15,022 bases of DNA. Source: Candidatus Iainarchaeum andersonii SCGC AAA011-E11 (GTDB taxonomy: Archaea; Iainarchaeota; Iainarchaeia; Iainarchaeales; Iainarchaeaceae). This document shows, piece after piece, positions 4,564 through 11,285 of this stretch (within the stretch, counting starts at the first letter, position 1; each line of letters opens with the position of its first letter). A program made the translations under genes and the position numbers. The stretch covers positions 1-15,022 of the forward strand of contig AQRS01000014.1 of NCBI GenBank assembly GCA_000402355.1. Direction: 5' to 3'. The notes below the pieces were generated by a model. It did no database searches, was not told the origin of the DNA, and worked only from the letters and a program-made list of their open reading frames with translations.

Positions 4564-5298
4564 TTAGGAGTAGAGCTTTTTGATTCCTGTTATGTCGCCA
4601 GAATCAAGGTCTCTTTTCGAGGTTTCCCCTTCAGTTGAATAGCCGTACATTGTTTGTGGTGCACACTGTATTTGGTAGAGGTCTCCCATTCCTGCCGAGT
4701 GGCCAATTTCGTGTGTTATAATGTTCTGTACATCCATTTTGGTTGGGTCGAGTGTAGCGTCGCCCCACTGGAAATCAACCTGATCCAAAAGCATGTCCCA
4801 CTCTATTAATTCTCTTGTCTGTACTGGCCCGCCAAAATAGCCCCACACTGTTGTAACTGCAATGGCGCCAGTATTCGAAATGCTTCCAAATGAGAGTGTG
4901 TTGTTCCCATCCAAATTGCCGTTATTGTAAGAAGCACTATAATCAACTGTTCCTGTTCCAAAGATGTTAAATGCTACTTGGTTGTCCCAATTTGCATCCG
5001 CTGCGTCAGTAGAATTAACTATTAGTTCTTGTGATAGCCCTTGTGAGTTTGTAGGGTTTATTTTATAAGATTCGGTTGTTTTCCACTTAGCGCCTTTCGC
5101 GAGAAAACCATAGCAAGCAATGCTGGCTGGTTTAGCGTTTCCATTAACTTGTTTTATGTGTCCATCCTTGTAGTGGATGAAAGTGATTTTTTCAAGTGAC
5201 CCCTTATCTCCCTGCGGGTCTGCCTGAAGTGGAAATGCAAGCACTAATCCGGTCAAAACAAGAACAACAATGGCCACCGTAACCAAAATTTTATTCAT
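4564..5298 (-). CDS. Secreted matrixin-like zinc metalloprotease
   Basis: A 244-residue exported protease. Residues 1-21 are a signal peptide (basic N-terminus, then a VTVAIVVLVLTGLVLA core). The zinc site is HEIGHSAGMGD (196-206): H196 and H200 bind zinc, E197 is the catalytic base, G203 makes the metzincin turn, and D206 stands where the third ligand is usually His. Asp there is known in snapalysin-type enzymes. M217 in TMYGYS is the likely Met-turn. No pro-domain with a cysteine switch is evident, though C62 lies ahead of the catalytic part. The ATG overlaps the stop of the upstream esterase remnant by four bases (ATGA), so its translation probably depends on that frame. It likely degrades extracellular or host-cell protein; the substrate is unknown. 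Confidence 0.8.
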   Translation of the reverse strand: MNKILVTVAIVVLVLTGLVLAFPLQADPQGDKGSLEKITFIHYKDGHIKQVNGNAKPASIACYGFLAKGAKWKTTESYKINPTNSQGLSQELIVNSTDAADANWDNQVAFNIFGTGTVDYSASYNNGNLDGNNTLSFGSISNTGAIAVTTVWGYFGGPVQTRELIEWDMLLDQVDFQWGDATLDPTKMDVQNIITHEIGHSAGMGDLYQIQCAPQTMYGYSTEGETSKRDLDSGDITGIKKLYS

Positions 5299-6035
5299 AC
5301 TAAAGCAGCGTTCTGTTCTGTATTTAACCCTTTCTTCCCGTTAAAAGCCTCTGGCGCAACAGTTTCGTCCGAGAGTGCGCCACCCTGACGGGCACAGGTC
5401 GGAAGGGCGCCAAGATTGTTGGGTGCGACGGTTATCCCCTTGTAAACGCCAAGCGTTATTGCGCCAACTGGGTACTGTCCTCCGGGCCAAGTGTGCCCGC
5501 CGCCATCTATTGTGCAAATCCCGACTTCAGAACCCGCAGCACACGGGCTGTAAGTTTCGCAGGTCTCATCGCCCTTATTGTAAGTCTCTTTTGATTTTGA
5601 AGGGCAAGTGTCGTTCTTCAGGAATAGGGATGTAGAATATTGAACCGATGGAACGTTGTCACGGTTCTTCGCCCATTCAGGCACCGAATCAATGGCTGGG
5701 CCTCCATTGTAAGGGACCAATGGATCGGCGGATCCATGGAAAGTTATAAGTGAAATCTGCCTTGAGGGCCTGCAATTCGGGACAAGAACAGAGCCGGCAA
5801 TAGGCGCTGCAGCAGCAACCCTGTCGCTCATTTCGCAAGCAACGCGGTAAGTCATGTAACCGCCGTTCGAAATGCCGGCAACGTAAACCATTTTCGTATT
5901 GATGTTATAATTGGATTCAATCTCATCAAGCATCACTTTCAAAAAGCCAATGTCATCAGCGGTGCCTTCCTTTTGTGGCTCAACCGGCTTTGGCCCGGCA
6001 TTCCATCTGTTGGCACCATCTCCAGCAAGGTCTAA
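5295..6035 (-). pseudogene. PHB-depolymerase-family esterase, 5'-truncated
   Basis: Alpha/beta hydrolase of the poly(3-hydroxybutyrate) depolymerase/LpqC-like esterase group. Numbered from a TTG at 5942, the nucleophile is S25 in GISNGGYM, D73 lies in FHGSADPLVPY and H150 in GGGHTWPGG, so the triad is intact. Homology extends upstream of any usable start (ANRWNAG, then ADDIGFLK) to an in-frame TAA at 6036-6038. Family members begin about 60-100 residues earlier with a signal peptide and the oxyanion strand (HGG); these are missing. The first in-frame ATG (5933) would leave the Ser-centred part only. The usual C-terminal helix (IWxFF-like) is also not visible. The remaining frame is open and overlaps the protease start (ATGA). 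I read it as a decayed secreted esterase; a functional short form is less likely. Confidence 0.6.
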
Positions 6036-6091
6036 TTATAGAGTATACAGTTTAACCCAAAAAGGCAACAAATATGCAAAATAATAATTCT

Positions 6092-6154
6092 TTATCGCCT
6101 CCTCTTCGCGAATTTTTTCCTACGCCTGGGCATTCTCGGCTTAAACCTTCGCAC
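6092..6154 (-). CDS. Possible 20-residue Arg/Lys-rich peptide
   Basis: From GTG 6154 the frame gives VRRFKPRMPRRRKKFAKRRR and a TAA; 13 of 20 residues are Arg or Lys. A Shine-Dalgarno-like AAAGGT (about 6161-6166) and a TATA-like CATTAAATC (about 6182-6190) lie at workable distances. Archaea encode tiny basic ribosomal proteins such as eL41 of about 25 residues; the composition is similar but its Trp and Met landmarks are absent. It could be a chance frame in purine-rich sequence. Confidence 0.3.
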   Translation of the reverse strand: MRRFKPRMPRRRKKFAKRRR

Positions 6155-6249
6155 ATCTGAACCTTTGCTCTTGGTGCAAAGGATTTAATGCCTGCGAACG
6201 CCCCAAGCCGTCTCCGGAAAAAATTCATCCACGAAAAGGAGGTGGTTTG

Positions 6250-6378
6250 ATGGGTTTTTCTATTCAATCCCCAAGCAGGGGAGAAATAATCAGAGCCATT
6301 GCGGCTATTGAGAATGGCGAGGAGCTTACTGACAGGGAACTCTGGATTCTGGAAGGGTTCGGGGGCGATTTTGAATGA
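6250..6378 (+). CDS. 42-residue protein coupled to the second endonuclease
   Basis: The ATG at 6250 follows AGGAGGTGG, an almost perfect match to the archaeal anti-Shine-Dalgarno, the strongest ribosome-binding site in the window. The product is short and acidic at its end, with an amphipathic helix (GEIIRAIAAIENGEELTDRE, about residues 11-30) and a GFGGDFE tail. Its TGA (6376-6378) overlaps the ATG of the endonuclease gene (ATGA), so the two should be translated together. It has no recognised family. It may be a leader peptide setting endonuclease expression, or a small partner protein. A TATA-like ATTTAATG (6183-6190) lies upstream. Confidence 0.65.
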   Translation: MGFSIQSPSRGEIIRAIAAIENGEELTDRELWILEGFGGDFE

Positions 6379-7436
6379 CTGCCGCACCGGCAATGTGCCC
6401 CTTGCAAAGTAAGGAAAAGCCAAGGGAGCAGTGCTCCGTTATGGAAGAGAGAATTGGTTTCAATTCTGGCGATTCGAGAAAGGAGTTCTTTTCACTGCTC
6501 CGTTCTTCAGTGAGTGTCAGCAACTGGAACGAGCTTTATGCTTTCTTCGGAGTTCCACGCTCAATGTTTCAGCATTACCAGCATGGGCAGTTTCTCATTC
6601 CAAAAAGCTTGTTTGACAAAATGCTTTCCTTTTTGCCGGAGGAAAGGAAACCTGAATTCCAAAGCATTGTTTTTTCTAAGCCCGGAAACTGGGGCGCGGT
6701 AAAGGGCGGTAAGGCACTTTATGAAAAGTATCCTGACGAGTTTGAGAAAAGAAAAATGAACGGGCTCAAGAAGTTAAGGCTGATGAGTGCATACTATGCC
6801 CGTGACATAAACGCTACTCAGGAGCTTTCAAAAGACCTTTGCGAGTTTGTTGGCGCATTTATAGGCGATGGATATGTATCTGACGGCTCTACAGTAGGGA
6901 TTTCAGGGCATTCGGAACTTGACAAGAAGTATCATGGTTATTTGTCCGGCAAAGCGACGAAACTTTTTGGATTAAATGCAGGAATTGTAAAAAGCAAGGA
7001 CAAGAATGGCATTTACCTCAAACTGTATTCAACAAACTTGTACAAAATGTTCACTGGAAGGTTTTCATTCCCTAAAGGTTCGAAGACTTATACTGTCAAA
7101 ATTCCAGATGAAATATTGGCTGCAAGTGAAGACTGTGTTTTTGCTGCTGTTCGCGGAATATTCGACACTGACGGTTGCGTATTTTTTGATAAAAGAAAAG
7201 CCTATGCCAAGCCATACCCGCGGATTTCTCTTCAGATGGACAGCAAGCCATTAATTGACCAACTCGTGCCGATTTTACGGAAACATTTTTCTGTTTCTAC
7301 CGGCAAGCACTCCAACAGAAATGATTATTATATAGAAATTTATGGTCATGCGCAGCTGGCAGAATGGATGCGGCTGATTGGTTTTTCGAATCGTAGGCAC
7401 CTTGATAAGATTGAGAGAGCCCCAGGCGGGATTTGA
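6375..7436 (+). CDS. LAGLIDADG homing-endonuclease-like protein
   Basis: A 353-residue protein. Residues 50-87 look like a helix-turn-helix (WNELYAFFGVPRSMFQHYQH), then GNWGAVKGGKALYEKYP (104-120), an element I associate with archaeal endonucleases of this type. LAGLIDADG helices are FVGAFIGDGYV (158-168, D165) and VRGIFDTDGCV (259-269, D264/D266), so both acidic active-site positions are kept. I use ATG 6375, coupled to the 42-residue gene; ATG 6441, with GGGAG 12 bases before it, is an alternative. It stands free of any intron, convergent with tRNA-Thr; its last codons and TGA (7434-7436) lie in the antisense of that tRNA's T-arm. It is only distantly like the endonuclease at 1874. Target and activity are unknown. 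Confidence 0.85.
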   Translation: MTAAPAMCPLQSKEKPREQCSVMEERIGFNSGDSRKEFFSLLRSSVSVSNWNELYAFFGVPRSMFQHYQHGQFLIPKSLFDKMLSFLPEERKPEFQSIVFSKPGNWGAVKGGKALYEKYPDEFEKRKMNGLKKLRLMSAYYARDINATQELSKDLCEFVGAFIGDGYVSDGSTVGISGHSELDKKYHGYLSGKATKLFGLNAGIVKSKDKNGIYLKLYSTNLYKMFTGRFSFPKGSKTYTVKIPDEILAASEDCVFAAVRGIFDTDGCVFFDKRKAYAKPYPRISLQMDSKPLIDQLVPILRKHFSVSTGKHSNRNDYYIEIYGHAQLAEWMRLIGFSNRRHLDKIERAPGGI

Positions 7437-7512
7437 ACCCGCGACCTCGTCCTATTTAGCTCCATCTGGAGATACCAAGGACGCGCAACTAACCAGGCTG
7501 TGCTACTGGGGC
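7418..7512 (-). tRNA. tRNA-Thr(GGT) with a 19-base intron
   Basis: Acceptor GCCCCAG/CTGGGGC (7506-7512 with 7419-7425), T-arm GCGGG-TTCAAAT-CCCGC, anticodon stem CGTCC/GGACG and anticodon GGT; discriminator U (7418); CCA not encoded. The D-stem (GCAC with TTGC) has one mismatched pair. The intron (7454-7472) sits after position 37 in a perfect bulge-helix-bulge: 3-base bulge TA/T, 4-pair helix TTGG with CTAA, 3-base bulge AT/A, then an intron hairpin CTCC-AGAT-GGAG. It follows hisS by about 50 bases on the same strand. Confidence 0.92.
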
Positions 7513-7561
7513 TCTAAAAAAACTCTACAAATTAGCATCTGGAAAGGGTTAAAAAAGCGAG

Positions 7562-8815
7562 TCAGTTGTGGCCTTTGACGAGCTTGGAAAACCCATTCAA
7601 ATCCGTGAAAGCGAACTCCTTTTCCTTTCCGGAAGACATTTCCTTTACATTGAATTTTTTCGATTTGAGTTCATTCTCTCCAAGAACAATCATGAAAGGA
7701 ATCCCTCTCTTGTTCGCATACTCGAAATTCTTTTTTATGTTCCTTCCGGCCAAATCAACTTCAACAGAAATTCCCTGCAAACGCAATTTCGCCGCAATCT
7801 TTGTCGCCTCTATACCTGCTTCTTTTGTAAGAGGGGCAATGAAAACATCAGTATTCGGCCCGATAATCAGTTCACTTTCAAGCGCATCAAACAGCCTATC
7901 AACACCGAAGCTGATTCCAACAGCGGGAGTCGCCTCGCCGCCGTACAATTCAATCAGTTTGTCGTATCTTCCTCCCGCGCCGACGCTCGGGCCTTCCTTC
8001 AATTTTATTTCGAAAACATTTCCGGTGTAATATTCCAAACCACGCGCGAGCGAGAGCTCCAGCGAAACCTCGCTCATTCCATTCGCCTTGCAAAGCCCCA
8101 TTAGTTCCGCGAGCTCTTTCGCTGATTCGGTTTCTCCTGTTTTTTCCTTCGCATTTTCCATAGAATTCACGAAAATCTTTTCCAGCAGCAAATCATCAAT
8201 CCCTTTTTCGCGGAACTCGCGGCGCACCTCCTTTTCGCCTATCTTGTCCAGCTTGTCGATTATCCTGAATGCGTCCTTGACTTGTTCCTCGCGGACCCCA
8301 CATGCCCTGGCAAGTTCCTCCAAAAAAGCCCGGTTGTTCACCGTGATTTTGAATTCAAACCCGAGCCTGCGCATGGCATCTGCCGAAGCCTGCAGTATCT
8401 CGAAGTCCGCCATCACTGATTTCACACCCGCAACGTCAATGTCAGCCTGCGTAAATTCGCGGTAACGCTTTGCCTGCGGCCTGTCATAGCGGTAAACAGT
8501 GCTTATGCAGTACCTCTTGAACGGCCTCTGGAGCATCCTGTTCGTTGCAACCACGCGCGCAAACGGAACCGTCAAATCGTATCTGAGGCCAAGTTCCCTT
8601 TCGCTCTTGTCCTTGAACCAGTAAATTTCCTCTTTAATCGCTTCGCCGCCGGAGCCTTTTGCCGCGAGCAAATCAAACTCCTCCACAATCGGGGTCTGGA
8701 GAGGCTCGTAACCGTAGCTCTCGAAAACTTTGCGGAGAACATCCTCGATGAACTGCTTCTTCTTCGCCTGTTCCGGCAGGAAATCGCGCATTCCTTTTAC
8801 TGTCTGGTAAGGCAT
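7562..8815 (-). CDS. hisS: Histidyl-tRNA synthetase
   Basis: Class II synthetase that charges tRNA-His. ATG 8815 is chosen (417 aa) because GAGGTG (8822-8827) is well placed as its Shine-Dalgarno; a GTG three codons earlier overlaps that site. Landmarks: motif 1 region GMRDFLPE (8-15) and TPIVEEFDLL (41-50); motif 2 RYCISTVYRYDRPQAKRYREF (101-121); the histidine-specific LARGLEYYTG (256-265) and GAGGRYDKL (279-287); motif 3 GISFGVDRL (300-308). A C-terminal anticodon-binding domain begins near DVFIAPL. Length is normal for the family. Its own tRNA-His lies 170 bases upstream on the same strand and tRNA-Thr 50 bases downstream, so the three may share a transcript. Confidence 0.95.
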   Translation of the reverse strand: MPYQTVKGMRDFLPEQAKKKQFIEDVLRKVFESYGYEPLQTPIVEEFDLLAAKGSGGEAIKEEIYWFKDKSERELGLRYDLTVPFARVVATNRMLQRPFKRYCISTVYRYDRPQAKRYREFTQADIDVAGVKSVMADFEILQASADAMRRLGFEFKITVNNRAFLEELARACGVREEQVKDAFRIIDKLDKIGEKEVRREFREKGIDDLLLEKIFVNSMENAKEKTGETESAKELAELMGLCKANGMSEVSLELSLARGLEYYTGNVFEIKLKEGPSVGAGGRYDKLIELYGGEATPAVGISFGVDRLFDALESELIIGPNTDVFIAPLTKEAGIEATKIAAKLRLQGISVEVDLAGRNIKKNFEYANKRGIPFMIVLGENELKSKKFNVKEMSSGKEKEFAFTDLNGFSKLVKGHN

Positions 8816-8861
8816 CAGAAGCACCTCGCCATTTTAGTGTTGGAACCGAACTTCTTGCTAT

Positions 8862-8985
8862 CGAGTCCAGCAGGACGAAGATAGCACTCGCACAACGCAA
8901 GCCCGCGTTGGGAGGGCGTGCGAACAGCGGTTCGCCAGGCCCCTGCGAAGCAGGGTCCCTCGCACCCAACAGCCGAAACTGTTGA
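8862..8985. other. Row of short GC-rich hairpins between tRNA-His and hisS
   Basis: The 172 bases between hisS and tRNA-His hold no supported gene but several small hairpins: AACGC/GCGTT (about 8898-8913), GCGAAC/GTTCGC (about 8920-8936), CCCTGC-GAA-GCAGGG (8941-8954) and AACAG/CTGTT (8969-8984). They would punctuate a tRNA-His-hisS transcript and may guide tRNA 3' processing. Confidence 0.4.
8942..8970. repeat. GC-rich 29-base repeat, copy 2
   Basis: CCTGCGAAGCAGGG, six bases, GCACCCAAC: same order and spacing as at 4097-4125, with only the six central bases differing. It starts within 20 bases of the tRNA-His 3' end. Confidence 0.55.
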
Positions 8986-8987
8986 AG

Positions 8988-9063
8988 GGCGACCGCTGGG
9001 ATTTGAACCCAGCTCCAAGGCTCCACAGGCCTCGATCCTAAACCAGGCTAGACGACGGTCGCC
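8988..9063 (-). tRNA. tRNA-His(GTG)
   Basis: Acceptor GCGACCG/CGGTCGC (9056-9062 with 8989-8995), anticodon stem GAGGC/GCCTT with loop CTGTGGA (anticodon GTG), T-arm GCTGG-GTTCAAAT-CCAGC in the + complement. Position -1 is an encoded G (9063) facing discriminator C73 (8988), the identity pair read by histidyl-tRNA synthetase, so no G-1 transferase is needed. No intron; CCA not encoded. It lies directly upstream of hisS on the same strand. Confidence 0.93.
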
Positions 9064-9175
9064 ACCAAAAAAAGAGTATTTGCAGAATTTGTTCGTTTGA
9101 GTAAGGGTTTCGCGAGAATCAGCGGAAATGCATGTGAAGTAAATCCCTTCTCATGCACTATTTTAGAGTCCCTTG

Positions 9176-9187
9176 CCTTTAAATAGG
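9176..9187 (-). promoter_or_regulatory. TATA-like element upstream of tRNA-His
   Basis: On the - strand CCTATTTAAAGG, the best TATA match between the lipoprotein gene and tRNA-His. Start of transcription would fall near 9155, leaving a leader of about 90 bases before the tRNA. The leader can fold through TGCATG/CATGCA (about 9130-9157). No confident gene lies in 9064-9201. Confidence 0.4.
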
Positions 9188-9201
9188 TTTTTGTGGGGGC
9201 T

Positions 9202-10983
9202 TCACTTCGAGACTTTTTCTTCCGGGATGCAAAACGTTCCCCTGATTTGTTCAACCCTGTCTTTATCTTTTCCCCCGTTCATTCCGGGGCAATTGAAGCT
9301 TCCGGAGTTCACGGAATCAAGCTGCACAAAGCAGCTCGAATTATTGTAATCCTGCGGCGCGTAAGCAAGCGCCATGTAAACCGGTATTTTACCTGATGCT
9401 TTCGTGGAATAATCATACTCCATTGACGCGAGTGCAGGTGGAATTCCCCAGTTTTTTGTGTGCAAAGGATAGTTGCCGTGGCCTGCATAATTGTCTATGT
9501 AGAAATGTATGTTCACAAAGCCTTCTGCATCATTAGCGGATGCCGCTGTGCAGTCCATGCTTGAAATTCCGTCAGGCTGCCAGCTCAACTGGAATTTGTT
9601 GAATTCAGGGAAATCCTTGTTCGGGAAATCCCCATTCATCGCATTTATGGTTGCGCCAGAAGCCTTGAGTGTGCAGTAAGGCACAGCGCACCTGATTATC
9701 GAATCAGCGAGCTTCCCCGTTGAATCGTAGTGGAAGGAAACTTCCTGCGATTTTTCATCGAAGGTCGCGTCAACTGCCCTAACGATTACTTTGTAGGTTC
9801 CGTCCGAAAAAGAGAACCCGGTTTCAGAGTCAGTTTTGCCTATTGTGTATGAATACTTTCCGTTTCCCTCGAAAGTTATTCCGCTGTCCAGCGCAAGGAG
9901 CTTTTTGAAAATTCCGGCTTCATTATTTCCTGCGCTGATTGCGGGCTCGAACTGGCTGCTCGATATGTTGAGCCTGTAAAGGTAAATGTAGTAACCGAAA
10001 TTCGGCTTCTGCTTTATTATCCAATCAATTTTCACTCCTTTGTTTCCCGTAATTATTCCGTTCTGCAGCGGCGAAACGATTTCAATGAACCTTGAATCTG
10101 GCTGCTCCGTGCACATTTGTATGTTTGCCGCGCTGCTGATTTTTAATGGGCCGAGCTTTCTCGAGGCATCCGCATCCAGATCAGTGCCCGTTTTGTCGGT
10201 GTTTAACTTGCATGACGCCTCGTATGCGCCGCTCATGTCTCCTTTCACCGTATAATCAAAGCGAGCATACTTGTTTCCTGAAGTGTCCTCGAAGTAACCC
10301 ACAAACCTCGAGCCGCTGTTAGTAGGGAAAGTCGCTTCCGATTCAACTGAATTCGTGATGTCGCTTATGCCGCACTGTACAGTGGCTTTGCCGTTGCATG
10401 TGTCGCTGATTGTGTTTACATAAAGCAACTTCACGGCCTTTCCTTTTGGCGCCTGCTCATCGCACGCCTTTATCTCGTAACTGCTTATGTCAACAAACCT
10501 TCCCGCGGCGCGCAGAGAATCCGCGTCCAAATCCGTGTCTCCCTTGAATGCGTTCAGCATGCATCCCAAATCGTAGGTTCCGCTCAATCCTTTGTCCACG
10601 TTGATGTCAAACACCGAAGTGAGGCCTCCTGAATCGGTGTCATGCGCATTCCACACGATTGATTTTGAAGGCAAATTCCTGTAAAGCTCCAAAGAATTGG
10701 TTTTTTTGTCGGTTGAACAGGTCACCTTTATCAGACCATTGCACATGTCAATATCCGCTTTTGCCTCGGTTATTCCCGGGGGCTTGGTGTAATTGCCGGG
10801 CGGAATTTTTACGCTGTCGTTTCCTGAAGCGCTCCCGTTCCCGTTTGTGTTGGCAGGAGGCTGTGTCACGGGTTGCTGCGGCGTTGCTCCGTTTCCCTGC
10901 TGATTCTGCTGTGCCTGCTGGGGAGCGGCACAACCCGCAACCAAAAGCGCCGCAATAACCAATGCGGCAAAAGCAAATTTCAT
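9202..10983 (-). CDS. Large lipoprotein with two tandem four-cysteine domains
   Basis: A 593-residue envelope protein. Residues 1-17 are a lipoprotein signal with lipobox LVAGC (C18); a low-complexity Q/N/P/G linker runs to about 60. Two homologous domains follow (about 80-175 and 195-292). Each has four Cys with matching spacing (C81, C89, C141, C174 and C196, C204, C258, C291), an SGTYD/SGAYE element and an identical TDLDAD (150-155, 267-272) nine residues after the third Cys. Residues 297-415 read as an immunoglobulin-like beta domain (GIITGNKGVKIDW, GTYKVIVRAVD). The C-terminal part has more Cys and aromatic residues, probably disulfide-bonded. It looks leaderless: the TATA box is 22-30 bases before the ATG, without a Shine-Dalgarno. 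Likely surface-exposed adhesion or binding; no family recognised. Confidence 0.8.
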   Translation of the reverse strand: MKFAFAALVIAALLVAGCAAPQQAQQNQQGNGATPQQPVTQPPANTNGNGSASGNDSVKIPPGNYTKPPGITEAKADIDMCNGLIKVTCSTDKKTNSLELYRNLPSKSIVWNAHDTDSGGLTSVFDINVDKGLSGTYDLGCMLNAFKGDTDLDADSLRAAGRFVDISSYEIKACDEQAPKGKAVKLLYVNTISDTCNGKATVQCGISDITNSVESEATFPTNSGSRFVGYFEDTSGNKYARFDYTVKGDMSGAYEASCKLNTDKTGTDLDADASRKLGPLKISSAANIQMCTEQPDSRFIEIVSPLQNGIITGNKGVKIDWIIKQKPNFGYYIYLYRLNISSSQFEPAISAGNNEAGIFKKLLALDSGITFEGNGKYSYTIGKTDSETGFSFSDGTYKVIVRAVDATFDEKSQEVSFHYDSTGKLADSIIRCAVPYCTLKASGATINAMNGDFPNKDFPEFNKFQLSWQPDGISSMDCTAASANDAEGFVNIHFYIDNYAGHGNYPLHTKNWGIPPALASMEYDYSTKASGKIPVYMALAYAPQDYNNSSCFVQLDSVNSGSFNCPGMNGGKDKDRVEQIRGTFCIPEEKVSK

Positions 10984-11004
10984 GCTTAAAATTAAGTTAT
11001 TTCA

Positions 11005-11013
11005 GTATATAAT
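11005..11013 (-). promoter_or_regulatory. TATA box of the lipoprotein gene
   Basis: ATTATATAC on the - strand, 22-30 bases before the ATG at 10983, giving a leaderless message. Confidence 0.5.
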
Positions 11014-11075
11014 CCTAATTGAAAATGCGATTGTTTAAATAAGAAAAAGCTCTAATTTAATTGGTTGATGTTTGT

Positions 11076-11210
11076 ATGCTGCCATTACGAAAGGGGCCTA
11101 AGGTCGGATTTAACAGGCATCTCGCAGCGTTTGCCCACCTGCTTGGTTTCGGGCCAAAGGAACACCTGCGCATGAGGCAGCCCCCAAAGCCCCAGCGCCC
11201 CGGGCAATAA
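11076..11210 (+). CDS. 44-residue basic protein
   Basis: A clean frame from ATG 11076 to TAA 11208-11210 encodes MLPLRKGPKVGFNRHLAAF, then AHLLGFGPKEHLRMRQPPKPQ and RPGQ. GC-rich codons with GC at third positions match the housekeeping genes and contrast with the AT-rich flanks, which argues for real coding. The product is basic, with a hydrophobic middle (HLAAFAHLLGFG) between charged ends and a proline-rich tail; no family is recognised. A TATA-like GTTTAAATA (11033-11041) lies about 35 bases upstream; the ribosome-binding site is weak (GGTTGATG). The same stretch can pair GCTGCC (11078-11083) with GGCAGC (11176-11181), so a structured RNA is the alternative. Confidence 0.5.
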   Translation: MLPLRKGPKVGFNRHLAAFAHLLGFGPKEHLRMRQPPKPQRPGQ

Positions 11211-11285
11211 TAATAAATTTTCGGCTTTTTTTCCTTAATCTGTTACTGCTAAAAACTCTTCCCCGCAGAATTATTTCCGTTTCCA
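11211..11285 (+). promoter_or_regulatory. Intergenic region before the glycosyltransferase-like gene
   Basis: An AT-rich TAATAATAAATTTT (11207-11220) and a T-run (11226-11232) could both end the small upstream transcript and start the next. No Shine-Dalgarno is seen before ATG 11286. Confidence 0.3.

Noticed and set aside
6052..6423. 123-codon frame on the - strand
   Set aside because: It overlaps the well-supported 42-residue gene and endonuclease start and has no coding character.
9048..9254. 68-codon frame (or 35 codons from GTG 9158) on the - strand
   Set aside because: It ends inside tRNA-His and overlaps the lipoprotein end. The shorter form has a TATA at leaderless distance, but that is more simply the tRNA promoter.
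11076..11210. SRP RNA, RNase P RNA or a riboswitch in the GC-rich island
   Set aside because: None of the conserved motifs of those RNAs could be found, and a clean coding frame spans the same bases.
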